A DNA stretch of 34,473 nt from a virus. The translations under genes were made by a program, and so were the position numbers. Where the stretch lies: IMG/VR virus record IMGVR_UViG_3300035703_000266, positions 1 to 34,473 of that record, one strand, 5' to 3'. Positions 22,430 through 31,076 of the stretch are shown here, one piece after another. Each line of letters opens with the position of its first letter. Position 1 is the first letter of the stretch. The notes beneath the pieces were generated by a model. It was not told the origin of the DNA. It made no database searches and saw nothing but the letters and a program-made list of their open reading frames with translations.

Positions 22430-23410
22430 ATGTCAGAATCTCAAGCAATGAATGTGGCCGATGCGGCCACTGCTATCTCGGCAATGATGGCCCCCGAACA
22501 GGGACAAGCAGAAGTTGACGAGGCGCAGCCAGTCGAGGAGTCCGAAGAGGACTCTGAGACAGCGGCTTCTGAGGAGGAATCCTCTGGTGTGGAAGACGCG
22601 CCAGATGAGGAAACCTTAGAGGAACAGTCCGAGGACGGCGAAGAATCCGAGGAGCAAGAACAGCCACAGACTTTCACCGTCAAATTAGATGGCAAGGAAG
22701 TTTCTGTAACGCTGGACGAACTCCAAAAGGGTTATTCGCGGACCCAGGACTACACCCGAAAAACGCAGCAGATTGCCGAGGTGCGCAAGCTAGTCGAGCA
22801 AGAAACGCAGGCAGTTCGGGCCGAGCGTCAACAGTACGCTCAATTGTTGGGTGCATTGCAAGCACAACTTCAAGCGACCGAGCCGCAAGTCGATTTGGAC
22901 CGTCTTTATCATGAAGACCCAATCGAATGGGTGCGGCAAAAAGAGGTCATGCGGGAGAGACAAGAGAAAGCCTATGCTATTCAGGCCGAGCAGCAGCGGT
23001 TATCTCAACTGTCCCAATATGAACAGCAGCGTGCCATGCAGGCGACACTTTCTAGCCAGAAAGATGCCTTGCTGGCAGCCTTGCCCGAGTGGCGAGATCC
23101 CAAGAAGGCGCAAGCCGACAAGGCGCTGGTGATTGAATCTGCGAAGGCGGCAGGTTTCTCTGAGGAAGACTTGAAGAGCGTTTACGACCACCGTCTGGTT
23201 TTGCTGCTGCGTAAAGCGGGGCTGTACGACCAGATGGTGAGCAAACGCCAGGGCATCAAGCCCGTTGTGAACAATGGCCCACGACCTGCCAAGCCGGGAG
23301 CAGCAGGTCGGGTTTCGACAACAACTGAGAGTACGAGGGCAAAGCAGCGTCTTGCAAAAACTGGCCGCATCGACGATGCGGTTTCTGCAATTGAACTTTT
23401 ACTGAGGTAA
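22430..23410 (+). CDS. Scaffold-like acidic coiled-coil protein
   Basis: A 326-residue protein counted from the ATG at 22430; the ATG at 22427 is equally in frame, but GAGG spacing favours the second. The N-terminal 80 residues are extremely acidic (Glu/Asp/Ser). The middle is a long coiled coil (QQIAEVRKLVEQETQAVRAE, then Gln-rich helices), and the C-terminus is basic (RPAKPGAAGR and beyond). This charge layout and the position directly before the major capsid gene are those of a capsid scaffolding protein, which would bind coat protein through its basic tail and leave during maturation. No protease domain is seen. Confidence 0.82.
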   Translation: MSESQAMNVADAATAISAMMAPEQGQAEVDEAQPVEESEEDSETAASEEESSGVEDAPDEETLEEQSEDGEESEEQEQPQTFTVKLDGKEVSVTLDELQKGYSRTQDYTRKTQQIAEVRKLVEQETQAVRAERQQYAQLLGALQAQLQATEPQVDLDRLYHEDPIEWVRQKEVMRERQEKAYAIQAEQQRLSQLSQYEQQRAMQATLSSQKDALLAALPEWRDPKKAQADKALVIESAKAAGFSEEDLKSVYDHRLVLLLRKAGLYDQMVSKRQGIKPVVNNGPRPAKPGAAGRVSTTTESTRAKQRLAKTGRIDDAVSAIELLLR

Positions 23411-23415
23411 TCAAA

Positions 23416-24378
23416 ATGGCTATTGTTAGCAACACCTTCTTGACCTATTCGGCCAAGGGCATCCGCGAAGACTTGAGCAATGTGATCACAAACATCGCTC
23501 CTGAAGAAACCCCTTACATGAGCAACATTGGCCGTGAAAACGTGTCCAACAGCTTGTATGAGTGGCAGACCGACACATTGGCCGCAGCCGCTGCCAATGC
23601 TCAACTGGAAGGTGATGATGTCGCATCGTTTGATGCTGTCACTGCCACCGTGCGTTTGCAAAACTACGCACAGATCAGCCGCAAGACCATCATCTTGTCG
23701 GCCACTGAAGAAGTGGTCAACAAGGCAGGTCGCCGCAGCGAACTGGCCTACCAGATCGCAAAGCGTGGCGCTGAGATGAAGCGTGACCAAGAGTTCAGCA
23801 TGTTGAACGGCGCTATTGCTGTGGCTGGTGATTCCACCACTGCACGCGCTACTGCCTCGCTGGGTGCCTTTGTCAAGACCAACACCGACAAGCAGACCAA
23901 CGGTGTCGATCCATCGTACACAACGCTGCCAAACAGCGCCCGTACCGATGGCAACGTGCGTACCTTCACTGAAACCATCTTGAAGAACGTCATTCAAAAG
24001 GTGTGGACCGCTGGCGGCACTCCAAAGATCCTGATGTGCGGCCCTGTCAACAAACAGCGCGTGTCCGGTTTTGCGGGTATTGCTTCTTCACGCTTTAATA
24101 TCGATGGCGGTGCAAAACCTGCTACTTTAGTAGGCGCTGTAGATATTTATGTCTCAGATTTTGGGAACGTGCAAGTTATTGCCAACAGGTTCCAACGCGA
24201 GCGTGACGCATGGGTGATCGATCCTGACTACGCCAAGATGACCGTGCTGCGTCCTTACCAGCAAGTCGAACTGGCGAAAACAGGTGACGCTGAGAAGCGC
24301 ATGCTGATCGTGGAATGGGGTCACAAAGTGACCGCTGAAAACGCCCACGGCTTGGCCGCAGACTTGGTTACTTCTTAA
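23416..24378 (+). CDS. Major capsid protein, DUF5309/SU10 type
   Basis: A 320-residue protein with GAGG upstream. The sequence fits the DUF5309 / SU10 major head protein group: TPYMSNIGRENVSNSLYEWQ near the N-terminus, NYAQISRKTIILSATEEVVN (about residues 76-95), then SELAYQIAKRGAEMKRDQEF, and KILMCGPVNKQRVSGFAG in the second half. These belong to the HK97-fold capsids; the KRDQEF helix corresponds to the spine helix region. It follows the scaffold by five bases and is followed by a strong terminator, consistent with a high-dose transcript. I see no sign of an N-terminal prohead cleavage domain. Confidence 0.9.
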   Translation: MAIVSNTFLTYSAKGIREDLSNVITNIAPEETPYMSNIGRENVSNSLYEWQTDTLAAAAANAQLEGDDVASFDAVTATVRLQNYAQISRKTIILSATEEVVNKAGRRSELAYQIAKRGAEMKRDQEFSMLNGAIAVAGDSTTARATASLGAFVKTNTDKQTNGVDPSYTTLPNSARTDGNVRTFTETILKNVIQKVWTAGGTPKILMCGPVNKQRVSGFAGIASSRFNIDGGAKPATLVGAVDIYVSDFGNVQVIANRFQRERDAWVIDPDYAKMTVLRPYQQVELAKTGDAEKRMLIVEWGHKVTAENAHGLAADLVTS

Positions 24379-24390
24379 ACCAAACGGGAA

Positions 24391-24419
24391 AGGGCCAAGG
24401 AAACTTGGCCCTTTTTTTT
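24391..24419 (+). terminator. Strong intrinsic terminator after the major capsid gene
   Basis: The stem AGGGCCAAG (24391-24399) pairs with CTTGGCCCT (24404-24412) around a GAAA tetraloop, followed by a run of Ts to 24419. This is a textbook rho-independent terminator. It starts 12 bases after the capsid stop codon and its last T is immediately followed by the ATG of the next gene, so downstream genes depend on read-through or another promoter. Confidence 0.9.
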
Positions 24420-24737
24420 ATGATTGAAAAAAAACTGTTTGATGTCAACGCCCAGCAAGGCATCACCCGCCACTGGCACTACAACACCGACACCGAGGAG
24501 GTGACGATCCAGACGCAACAGGACGTTACCGATGTCATTGAGGCCAACAAAGCCATCTACAATTCAGTTGACGAGAAAGCCAATTGGACGGGTGAGTGGC
24601 ACTTGGTCGCAAGCATTCCAGAAGCCTTGTATTACAAGATGAAGGCCGAGGGAAAAATTGACGATCAGGAGTACATGAAGCGCTGGTTGAACGACTCCGA
24701 AAATCAATTCTTCAGAACTCGACCAGGAAAAGTATGA
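24420..24737 (+). CDS. Small phage protein directly after capsid terminator
   Basis: A 105-residue protein. The first in-frame ATG is at 24420, directly after the terminator T-run; no Shine-Dalgarno exists because the upstream sequence is the hairpin. The protein reads FDVNAQQGITRHWHYNTDTE near the start and WHLVASIPEALYYKMKAEGK near the middle, mixed alpha/beta without a known motif. I have seen this protein type after capsid genes in environmental phages. A head decoration or internal head role is possible. The next gene starts within its stop (ATGA). Confidence 0.65.
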   Translation: MIEKKLFDVNAQQGITRHWHYNTDTEEVTIQTQQDVTDVIEANKAIYNSVDEKANWTGEWHLVASIPEALYYKMKAEGKIDDQEYMKRWLNDSENQFFRTRPGKV

Positions 24738-25393
24738 ATTACATTGCAGTCTGCACGCCAGCCCGAGATCAGGTCCACACCAACTACACCTACTGCATGG
24801 TGAACATGGTGGCGTACCACACGCTCAACACCCAAGACGCTATCAGTCTGAAGTTGATGCAGGGCACGATCATCCAGAACCAGCGTGCGGATCTGTGCCT
24901 TGATGCCATGCGCGAGGGCTGCACGCATATCCTGTTTATCGACAGCGACATGACCTTCCCCCAGGACTTGGTTGGCCGCCTCTTGGCGCACGACAAAGAG
25001 ATCGTGGCCGCCAACTGCGCACGGCGCAGAATGCCCACTGGCCCCACGGCGCAAGACTATGACGAGAACGGCAAGCGCATCCCCGTCTACACCATGCCAG
25101 AGTCCACTGGACTGCAAGAGGTGGGAAGCATTGGGACAGGCATAATGCTGATCAAGCGTGAGGTGTTTGAGGGCATGTCAGAGCCTTGGTTTGACATGCC
25201 TTGGCAGACCACCCGTGGCTACATGGGCGAGGATGTGTTCTTCTGCAAGAAGGCACAAGAACTCGGCTACAAGGTCTACATCGACCACGATGTGTCTAAA
25301 GAGATTGGGCACATTGGCACGTTTGAGTTCCGGCACGACCACACCTGGATCGTGAAGGAGGAAATGGACAAAGAGGCGCAACATGGCACTTAG
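24734..25393 (+). CDS. Glycosyltransferase-like (GT-A) protein, second copy type
   Basis: A 219-residue protein with a GT-A-like core: IAVCTPARDQVHTNYTYCMV, NQRADLCLDAMREGCTHILF, the DxD site FIDSDMTFP (D70-D72), SIGTGIMLIKREVFE and GYMGEDVFFCKKAQELGYKV with a later conserved-looking HIG. These features match small GT2/anp1-like transferases in phage head-tail operons. It overlaps the preceding stop by four bases and the adaptor gene start by 11. The substrate is unknown. It is only distantly similar to the transferase at 18766, so this is not a recent duplication. Confidence 0.72.
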   Translation: MNYIAVCTPARDQVHTNYTYCMVNMVAYHTLNTQDAISLKLMQGTIIQNQRADLCLDAMREGCTHILFIDSDMTFPQDLVGRLLAHDKEIVAANCARRRMPTGPTAQDYDENGKRIPVYTMPESTGLQEVGSIGTGIMLIKREVFEGMSEPWFDMPWQTTRGYMGEDVFFCKKAQELGYKVYIDHDVSKEIGHIGTFEFRHDHTWIVKEEMDKEAQHGT

Positions 25394-26006
25394 CACATAC
25401 GCACAGTTACAGACATCCATCGGAGACTGGCTCAACAGGTCAGACCTGACGGCCACCATCCCCGACTTCATCTCCTTGGCCGAAGCGCAGATCGAGCGCA
25501 CGCTGCGCACGCGCCAGATGATTGTTCGGGCAAATGCGTCTTTTGACTCCCAGTATGGCGCTGTCCCTGCTGACTTCTTGGAAACCAAGTCTTTGAAGTT
25601 GACCAGCACCAACCCACCAACGCCCCTGTCGTTTTTGAGCATTGACGCATTGGACGAGCAGTCCACGCGCTACACGGGCAGCGGCAAGCCCAAGTTTTTT
25701 GGCGTGGTTGGTGGGCAGTTCCGCATTGTTCCCATCCCTGATGCAACCTATACCGCCGAGTTGACCTACTTTGCCAAATTGACAAAGTTGTCAAACGATT
25801 TGACCAGCAATTGGCTTTTGACATCAAGTCCAGACGTTTATTTGTACGGTTCGCTCTTGCAGGCTGCGCCATACCTGCAAGACGATGCGAGAATTCAGAC
25901 ATGGGCCACGCTGTACGAGCGTGCATTGAATGATCTGCGCACAGCCGATGATCGCGCTGCATCTTCTGGCGGTGCGCTGCTGACCCGAGCAAAAACTTTT
26001 GGATAA
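25383..26006 (+). CDS. Head-tail adaptor protein (SU10-adaptor type)
   Basis: A 207-residue protein with the features of phage head-tail adaptors that sit below the portal: a helical N-terminus (YAQLQTSIGDWLNRSDL, then IPDFISLAEAQIERTLRTRQ), a beta-rich middle (VPADFLETKSLKL, FGVVGGQFRIVPIP) and a C-terminal helical bundle (LLQAAPYLQDDARIQTWATL). The DWLNR...IxxFIxLAE..I.R.LR pattern is widely shared by such proteins in podovirus-like genomes. It would form a ring on the portal. GAGG lies before the ATG, and the gene follows the transferase without a gap. Confidence 0.82.
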   Translation: MALSTYAQLQTSIGDWLNRSDLTATIPDFISLAEAQIERTLRTRQMIVRANASFDSQYGAVPADFLETKSLKLTSTNPPTPLSFLSIDALDEQSTRYTGSGKPKFFGVVGGQFRIVPIPDATYTAELTYFAKLTKLSNDLTSNWLLTSSPDVYLYGSLLQAAPYLQDDARIQTWATLYERALNDLRTADDRAASSGGALLTRAKTFG

Positions 26007-26016
26007 GGACTAGGCG

Positions 26017-26415
26017 ATGTCATCTTTCACCGACTACACCGAAAATCTGGTGCTTAACTTTTTGTTGACCACCAACACGGCCACACGCCCAACAGCTTGG
26101 TATGTGGGCCTGTTTACGGCTGCCCCATCTGATACAGGCGGCGGCACTGAGGTGTCGGGCAACGGCTACGCCCGAGTGGTCACAGGCACCATGAGCGTGT
26201 CGGGCACATCGCCCACCACGGCCACCAATGCTGCGGCGATTGAGTTTGCGGCGGCCTCTGGTGGCAACTGGGGGTCCATTGGCTGGGCGGCCATCTTTGA
26301 CGCATCGACCAGCGGCAACATGCTGGCCTGGGCTGCGCTGTCCACCGCACGCACCATCAACGATGGCGATGTGCTGCGCATCCCTGCTGGCGACCTTGAT
26401 GTCACATTGACATGA
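26017..26415 (+). CDS. Beta-rich small tail protein
   Basis: A 132-residue protein rich in Thr, Ser, Ala and Gly with AAGGA upstream. It contains LLTTNTATRPTAWYVGLFTA, a typical opening of a widespread small phage tail protein, then YARVVTGTMSVSGTSPTT and IGWAAIFDASTSGNMLAWAA, and ends with DVLRIPAGDLDVTLT. It is predicted to be a compact beta-sandwich. In other genomes such proteins are labelled tail fibre or virion proteins; I infer a virion role from the position between the adaptor and the fibre genes. Confidence 0.72.
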   Translation: MSSFTDYTENLVLNFLLTTNTATRPTAWYVGLFTAAPSDTGGGTEVSGNGYARVVTGTMSVSGTSPTTATNAAAIEFAAASGGNWGSIGWAAIFDASTSGNMLAWAALSTARTINDGDVLRIPAGDLDVTLT

Positions 26416-26416
26416 C

Positions 26417-27178
26417 ATGGCTGCCTACGGTCTTGGTCCATACGGCCTAGGGAATTACAGTTACGGCGTAAGCCTCGCTGCTGTCACCATGGAGGCCACC
26501 AGTGCGGTGGCCGTGGACGCAAAACGCATCTGCATAGGTGCGTTTTCTGTTTCTGCTGCCAGTACGGTGTCGGTGTCGGCCAACCCGATCAAGGATGCGT
26601 CCTTGGCGGTGTCGGCCTCTAGCGGCGCATCGGCTGCGGCGCAAAGAATTGCAGTGGCATCGGCCACGGCCTCCAGCGCCTCTAGCGTGGCCGCAAATGC
26701 TGTGCGGTATGCCATAGGTGCGGCAACGGCTGCATCGGCCTCTGGCGCGTCTGCTGCGGCACTGCGCGTGGCGATTGCCAGTGCCACGGCTGTGGATGCC
26801 AGCGCGATGGCCGTGAATGCGGTGCGTGTGCCGCTGATCCAGATCCTGATTGAAGACTTTGGGCAGATGACGGTCAGCACCTCGGTGATCGTCAACCAGT
26901 CGGTGGTGATCGCTGCGGCATCGGGGATGTCGGTCAATGGGGTGCGCAGGCAGTCCTTTGATGTGCTGTTTGAGGCCACATCACAGATGCTGGTCGATGC
27001 AAACCTGAAGTGGGTGGTGGATCCTGACACTGCTGAGAGTTGGTCGGCACTGCCTGACACTGAAGAGGTGTGGACCCCCCTGACTGATGAGAGTGAAACC
27101 TGGGCTGCGATTGAAGACACAAGCGAAACTTGGTCGGCAATTGCGGATAATACTGAGACTTGGCAAATTGCCGCATGA
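26417..27178 (+). CDS. Ala/Ser-repeat virion protein with Trp-repeat tail
   Basis: A 253-residue protein of low complexity. The N-terminus is MAAYGLGPYGLGNYSYG, typical of phage tail-associated proteins. Residues about 22-140 are degenerate repeats alternating VAVDAxRI and ATAxSAS-type segments, probably beta-solenoid or extended. Residues about 160-205 continue with VIAAASGMSVNGVRR. The C-terminus has five Trp-containing repeats with about ten-residue spacing (ESWSALPDTEEVW, then ETWAAIEDTSETWSAI). No cysteine-rich or catalytic site is present. It probably forms a fibre or tail-tip element next to the S74 fibre gene. I do not recognise a named family. Confidence 0.68.
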   Translation: MAAYGLGPYGLGNYSYGVSLAAVTMEATSAVAVDAKRICIGAFSVSAASTVSVSANPIKDASLAVSASSGASAAAQRIAVASATASSASSVAANAVRYAIGAATAASASGASAAALRVAIASATAVDASAMAVNAVRVPLIQILIEDFGQMTVSTSVIVNQSVVIAAASGMSVNGVRRQSFDVLFEATSQMLVDANLKWVVDPDTAESWSALPDTEEVWTPLTDESETWAAIEDTSETWSAIADNTETWQIAA

Positions 27179-27186
27179 GGTGAAAT

Positions 27187-29367
27187 ATGGCTGATACAAC
27201 CACCACGAACTTATTGCTGACCAAACCAGAGGTGGGAGCCTCGACTGATTCCTGGGGCACCAAGATCAACACCGACTTGGACTCGGTGGATGCGGTCTTT
27301 GCGGCTGCTGGTAACGGCACCAGCGTGGGCTTGAATGTCGGCGCGGGTAAGACGCTGAATGTGGCTGGCACGGCCACCCTGCCTGCTGCCACAACTTTGG
27401 GCGGTGTGACGGCGGTGGGCACAACTACCACGCAGACCCTGACCAACAAGACGATCAACCTGACCAGCAACACGTTGGTGGCGACATCGGCTCAACTGGC
27501 CGCAGCGGTGACAGACGAAACAGGCTCTGGCGCTTTGGTGTTTGCCACCAGCCCCACCCTAGTGACTCCGGCATTGGGTACACCAGCAAGTGCAACGCTG
27601 ACCAATGCGACAGGACTGCCTTTAACTAGTGGTGTGACAGGAACACTGCCGACTGCTAATGGTGGAACAAACCTCACATCATTCACAGCTAACGGGGTGG
27701 TTTACGCCTCAAGTTCCAGTGCCCTGACCACGGGGAGTGCGCTGACGTTTAGTAATAGCAACTTTCTTATCAATGGAGCAGCTAGCGGCAGTGCGCTTTC
27801 TGGTAGTGCTTCTGTTGTGGCAATTCGCGATGCTGCGACTAATAACGTGGCCTCATACAAAGTAATTGGTGGTGTTGGCGGGACACAAATTGAGTTGTTT
27901 GCTTCAGCTTCTACAACAGGGCTTTGGTCAACCACAAACACCCCAATGTTGTTTACGGTCAACTCCTCCGAACAAATGCGCCTGACCTCCACAGGTCTGG
28001 GTATTGGGACGAGTTCGCCAATTGGACGGCTAGAAGCAGTAGGCGGCACTGGCGCTGGTTTTTCTGGGTGGTTTAGAACTGGCGATGCAACTGCCGCAAA
28101 CAATGCTGGCGGTGGTTTTTACAACACCTCAAGCGCAACAGCGGCAAGCAGACAAGCAGTAATGGCGTTAGATGCTGACGGTGCAAACTTGGGTGGCGGT
28201 GATTATTTCGTCATTCAAAAGAACGGCAACAGTGGTACTGCGGATATTTTGCAGTATTCAAATGCCGCAATGAGATTTGGCGCTAACTACACTGCCCGTG
28301 CCGCCTATGACATGACCCTCGACGCATCCGGCAACCTCGGCTTGGGAGTTACTCCGAGTGCTTCAAGTTCGCTTAACAAGGCGTTTGATTTCAACACTAC
28401 TGGCGGCATCGGCTCTTACAGCAATAGCACATCTACGCAGTTCACATACGTATCGTCCAACGCTTTCTTAAACTCAAGCGCAAACTTTGCTTATAAGTTT
28501 ACAGGTGTAGCTGCTGCCGCTTATTTGCAAGGCAACAATACTGGTCACGCTTGGTTCACCGCCCCCTCCGGCACAGCAGGTAACGCTATCACCTTTACTC
28601 AGGCGATGACGCTGGATGCGAGTGGGAATTTGGGGGTGGGGACTACGAGTCCATCAAATAGACTTCATGTAGCCGGGGCCGCTACTACGCAGTTGCAAGT
28701 GCAAATGACTGGTCAAGCAGACATGAGGATCATCTCCGACACTGGCTACGGCGCTTTAAGTCTTGAAAGCAATATGCCCCTGATTTTCAGGACTAACGCC
28801 ACCGAACGCGCCCGTATCACTTCCGGCGGGGACTTGCTGGTGGGGACTACATCAACTTCTGCGGGTGCAAGATTGTACGTTGTGGGTTCTGGTGCTTCAG
28901 GTGCTGCGGCCAGATTGTATAACCCTGACCTCACCGACAGTAACTTCACGCTTTACGTTGACAAACCATCTGCTACAACAACAACCAGTCAGGTGTTTAT
29001 TGGCTTTACTGTTAATGCACAAGGAACTGGTTCTGGGCAAATCAATGCCAACGGGGCTTCACAAGCGGCTTTTGGTTCTTTCTCTGATGCCCGTTTGAAA
29101 GAAAACATTGTTGACCTAACTCCGCAACTAAGCAACTTAATGGCTTTGCGACCCGTGGAGTTCGATTACAAAGATGGCTCTGGTCATCAAACGGGCTTTG
29201 TCGCTCAAGAGATGCAACAGGTTTACCCTGATGCCATCGGTGAGCAAAACGGCTTCTTGACTGTCTCCGGCTACGGTAAAACAGAGGCTCGGCTTATCAA
29301 AGCCATCCAAGAGCAGCAAGCCCTTATCAACTCACTCAAGGCGCGTTTGGATGCCGCAAACATTTAA
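27187..29367 (+). CDS. Tail fibre with C-terminal S74 self-cleaving chaperone
   Basis: A 726-residue protein with GAGG before its ATG. The N-terminus ([20 protein letters not shown]) is a common phage fibre start. The body contains many short repeats such as [30 protein letters not shown] and [13 protein letters not shown], typical of trimeric beta-helical fibres. The last 94 residues form a peptidase S74 intramolecular chaperone: SDARLKENI (Ser633), [25 protein letters not shown], then a coiled-coil helix. By family knowledge it cleaves itself just before Ser633 after trimer folding. It is probably the main receptor-binding fibre. The Thr/Gly-rich middle shows shifting base composition, typical of exchange between phages. 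Confidence 0.9.
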   Translation: MADTTTTNLLLTKPEVGASTDSWGTKINTDLDSVDAVFAAAGNGTSVGLNVGAGKTLNVAGTATLPAATTLGGVTAVGTTTTQTLTNKTINLTSNTLVATSAQLAAAVTDETGSGALVFATSPTLVTPALGTPASATLTNATGLPLTSGVTGTLPTANGGTNLTSFTANGVVYASSSSALTTGSALTFSNSNFLINGAASGSALSGSASVVAIRDAATNNVASYKVIGGVGGTQIELFASASTTGLWSTTNTPMLFTVNSSEQMRLTSTGLGIGTSSPIGRLEAVGGTGAGFSGWFRTGDATAANNAGGGFYNTSSATAASRQAVMALDADGANLGGGDYFVIQKNGNSGTADILQYSNAAMRFGANYTARAAYDMTLDASGNLGLGVTPSASSSLNKAFDFNTTGGIGSYSNSTSTQFTYVSSNAFLNSSANFAYKFTGVAAAAYLQGNNTGHAWFTAPSGTAGNAITFTQAMTLDASGNLGVGTTSPSNRLHVAGAATTQLQVQMTGQADMRIISDTGYGALSLESNMPLIFRTNATERARITSGGDLLVGTTSTSAGARLYVVGSGASGAAARLYNPDLTDSNFTLYVDKPSATTTTSQVFIGFTVNAQGTGSGQINANGASQAAFGSFSDARLKENIVDLTPQLSNLMALRPVEFDYKDGSGHQTGFVAQEMQQVYPDAIGEQNGFLTVSGYGKTEARLIKAIQEQQALINSLKARLDAANI

Positions 29368-29385
29368 TCACTGAAAGGAAAAATC

Positions 29386-29691
29386 ATGACCGCAACTACA
29401 ACTTGGACAATTACCCAAACCGATTATGAAGTCGCAAACGGCTTCATCACTACGGCCCACTGGACTGCCACAGCAACTGATGAGGGTTACACAGCCTCCA
29501 TCTATTCCACTTGCAGCTTTGCCGCTGCTACACCATCCATCCCCTACGCTGATGTGACCATGCAAGAAGTTTTGAACTGGTGCTGGAACAACGGTGTGGA
29601 TAAAGATGCCACTGAGTCTGCCTTGGCTGCCAACATTGCCCTGCAAAAGAATCCTGTGCAAGCCAGCGGAACGCCTTGGGGTCAGGCATGA
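29386..29691 (+). CDS. Small protein following the fibre gene
   Basis: A 101-residue protein preceded by AAAGGA. It reads TTTWTITQTDYEVANGFITT, then AHWTATATDEGYTASIYSTC, then an acidic/aromatic helix (MQEVLNWCWNNGVDKDATES). I know this type from environmental phages, directly after S74 fibres, without a role. It could be a fibre-associated or assembly factor. Its stop overlaps the next start by four bases. Confidence 0.7.
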   Translation: MTATTTWTITQTDYEVANGFITTAHWTATATDEGYTASIYSTCSFAAATPSIPYADVTMQEVLNWCWNNGVDKDATESALAANIALQKNPVQASGTPWGQA

Positions 29692-29843
29692 ACTTGAATC
29701 TCGAAACCAATGAAGTGCAATTCATCCTGAACGTGCTTGGCGAGATGCCAGCCAAGTCTGGCGTGTGGCCTTTGATCGTCAAGATTCAAGAGCAGGCCGC
29801 ACCACAGGTGAAGCCCGCAGAGCCAGAAAACCCGACAGAGTAA
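29688..29843 (+). CDS. Tiny protein of the fibre-lysis junction
   Basis: A 51-residue protein too short for standard cut-offs. Its ATG overlaps the previous stop (ATGA). It has a likely amphipathic helix (LETNEVQFILNVLGEMPAKS) and a Pro/Glu-rich tail (VKPAEPENPTE). Small proteins with an NEVQ.IL..L.E.P pattern are frequent at this position in related genomes. No function is assigned. Confidence 0.55.
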   Translation: MNLNLETNEVQFILNVLGEMPAKSGVWPLIVKIQEQAAPQVKPAEPENPTE

Positions 29844-29858
29844 TTTAAAGGTTGCAGT

Positions 29859-30038
29859 ATGACCACCATCGACAAAACAGACGCACGCCTCTTTACACAT
29901 GAAGAAATTTGTGCCATCCGCTACGAGCAAATCAACGCCCGTCTGAAGCGCATCGAGGGCATCATGATGCGAACCGCCGGAGTCATGATCCTGTCAATGG
30001 CAGGCACTATATTTTCCGCAGTCTGGATCCTCAAATGA
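29859..30038 (+). CDS. Small membrane protein, possible lysis accessory
   Basis: A 59-residue protein with AAGG before the ATG. An amphipathic charged helix (EEICAIRYEQINARLKRIEG) leads into one hydrophobic segment (residues about 37-58, MRTAGVMILSMAGTIFSAVW). The layout resembles small holin-associated proteins of the XhlA type: cytoplasmic helix plus C-terminal anchor. It lies 0.5 kb before the holin and overlaps the next tiny membrane gene by four bases. A role in timing or membrane lesions is inferred from topology only. Confidence 0.55.
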   Translation: MTTIDKTDARLFTHEEICAIRYEQINARLKRIEGIMMRTAGVMILSMAGTIFSAVWILK

Positions 30039-30130
30039 AAGACTGGGCCGTCAGCTTTATCGCGGCGGCCCTGCTTGTTGGCCTAGTCATCTGGTGCGTC
30101 AAAATCATGGTGTGGGCCTATGTTGGTTGA
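30035..30130 (+). CDS. 31-residue membrane peptide
   Basis: The ATG overlaps the previous stop (ATGA). The peptide MKDWAVSFIAAALLVGLVIW plus a short tail is one transmembrane helix with little else. Its stop lies inside the start of the next gene (11-base overlap). Position suggests part of the lysis region. Its small size lowers confidence that it is functional. Confidence 0.45.
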   Translation: MKDWAVSFIAAALLVGLVIWCVKIMVWAYVG

Positions 30131-30551
30131 ACTCGCGGCGGCGAACGCAGCATTCCAAGTCATCAAGGAAACTGTCCAAAACGGCGGCGATATCATGGCC
30201 GCGGGTCAGAAGCTGTTTGACTTCTTTGACAACAAAAGCGCCATCCAAAAGAAAGCCAGCAGCGGCAACGACATGGAAGCGTTTGCGGCTCTTGAGCAGA
30301 TCAAGAACAACGAGGCCGAGTTAAAGCGCATGATGGTCTACCACGGCAGGGCAGGGCTGTGGGAGGATTGGCTGAAGTTCCAGAAAGAAGCCAAGCAGCG
30401 GCGCGAGGCTGAAGAAAAAGCCGCAGCGCGTAAGAAGGCTGCAAGGGTCGAAAAGGCTTGGGCCATTGTCATGTGGTCGGCTGTTTTTGTGGTGGTCTGC
30501 ACCCTGACCATCATCGGCCTGTACGTTGTCAATCACCTGAAAGGTAAATAA
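30120..30551 (+). CDS. Coiled-coil protein with C-terminal membrane anchor
   Basis: A 143-residue protein. An N-terminal helix (VELAAANAAFQVIKETVQNG) and LFDFFDNKSAIQKKAS lead to a long charged coiled coil (about residues 60-108, ending KEAKQRREAEEKAAARKKAA). One strong transmembrane helix near the C-terminus follows (residues about 113-136, AIVMWSAVFVVVCTLTIIGL). I recognise the N-terminal pattern from environmental phages, always next to holin-like genes. No spanin pair is otherwise present here, so this anchored coiled coil is a candidate for that function, although its orientation (C-tail anchor) is not the classical one. The next gene starts directly after its stop. Confidence 0.65.
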   Translation: MLVELAAANAAFQVIKETVQNGGDIMAAGQKLFDFFDNKSAIQKKASSGNDMEAFAALEQIKNNEAELKRMMVYHGRAGLWEDWLKFQKEAKQRREAEEKAAARKKAARVEKAWAIVMWSAVFVVVCTLTIIGLYVVNHLKGK

Positions 30552-31076
30552 ATGCTGTCACTCATCTCAACCCTTGGCGGTCTGCTGATCTCGGGCCTGC
30601 CCAAGCTGCTGGAATACTTCCAAAACAAGGCCGACCAAAAGCACGAGTTGGCGCTTGCCGCTGTCCAGACCGAGCGTGAACTGGCCCTGGCCGCTGCTGG
30701 CTTTGCAGCGCAAGCACGGGTCGAAGAGATCCGCACCGAGCAGGTCGCCATGCAGACCCAGGCGCAGATGGCCGAGGCCGAGGCTGAGATGGTCAAGGGT
30801 GCGCAAGACCATGACAAGACCATCATTCAGCATGGCTCCCGGTGGATCGTCAACTACATCGGAACGGTGAGGCCCACGGTCACCTACATCTTTGTGATGG
30901 AGTTGGTCGCTATCAACGCATTCCTGTGCTACTACCTGTGGACCAACCCCGGCATGGTGTCCAACATGGATGACGTACTAAGGTACGCAGATATTATTTT
31001 CAGTCCGGACGAAATGGCTATGCTTGGAGGAATAATCGGTTTTTGGTTCGGAAGTCGTAATTGGAGTAAGAAGTGA
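30552..31076 (+). CDS. 3TM-type holin
   Basis: A 174-residue protein resembling the 3TM holin family (GTA-type). It has a short N-terminal hydrophobic stretch (SLISTLGGLLISGLPKLLEY) and a long Ala/Glu/Gln amphipathic middle (QTERELALAAAGFAAQARVE). HGSRWIVNYIGTVRPTVTYI leads into a transmembrane helix ending ELVAINAFLCYYLW. The C-terminal hydrophobic segment is MLGGIIGFWFGSRNWSKK. HGSRW, RPTVTY and GFWFGSR are recurrent in the family. It would open the inner membrane to release the downstream lysozyme, whose GTG start overlaps its stop. The last 35 codons are AT-richer than the rest. Confidence 0.82.
   Translation: MLSLISTLGGLLISGLPKLLEYFQNKADQKHELALAAVQTERELALAAAGFAAQARVEEIRTEQVAMQTQAQMAEAEAEMVKGAQDHDKTIIQHGSRWIVNYIGTVRPTVTYIFVMELVAINAFLCYYLWTNPGMVSNMDDVLRYADIIFSPDEMAMLGGIIGFWFGSRNWSKK

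Noticed and set aside
30974-30987. Inverted repeat CGTAC-TAAG-GTACG as a recombination or attachment site
   Set aside because: Only five-bp arms inside the holin coding region, no integrase in the genome and no second copy noticed.
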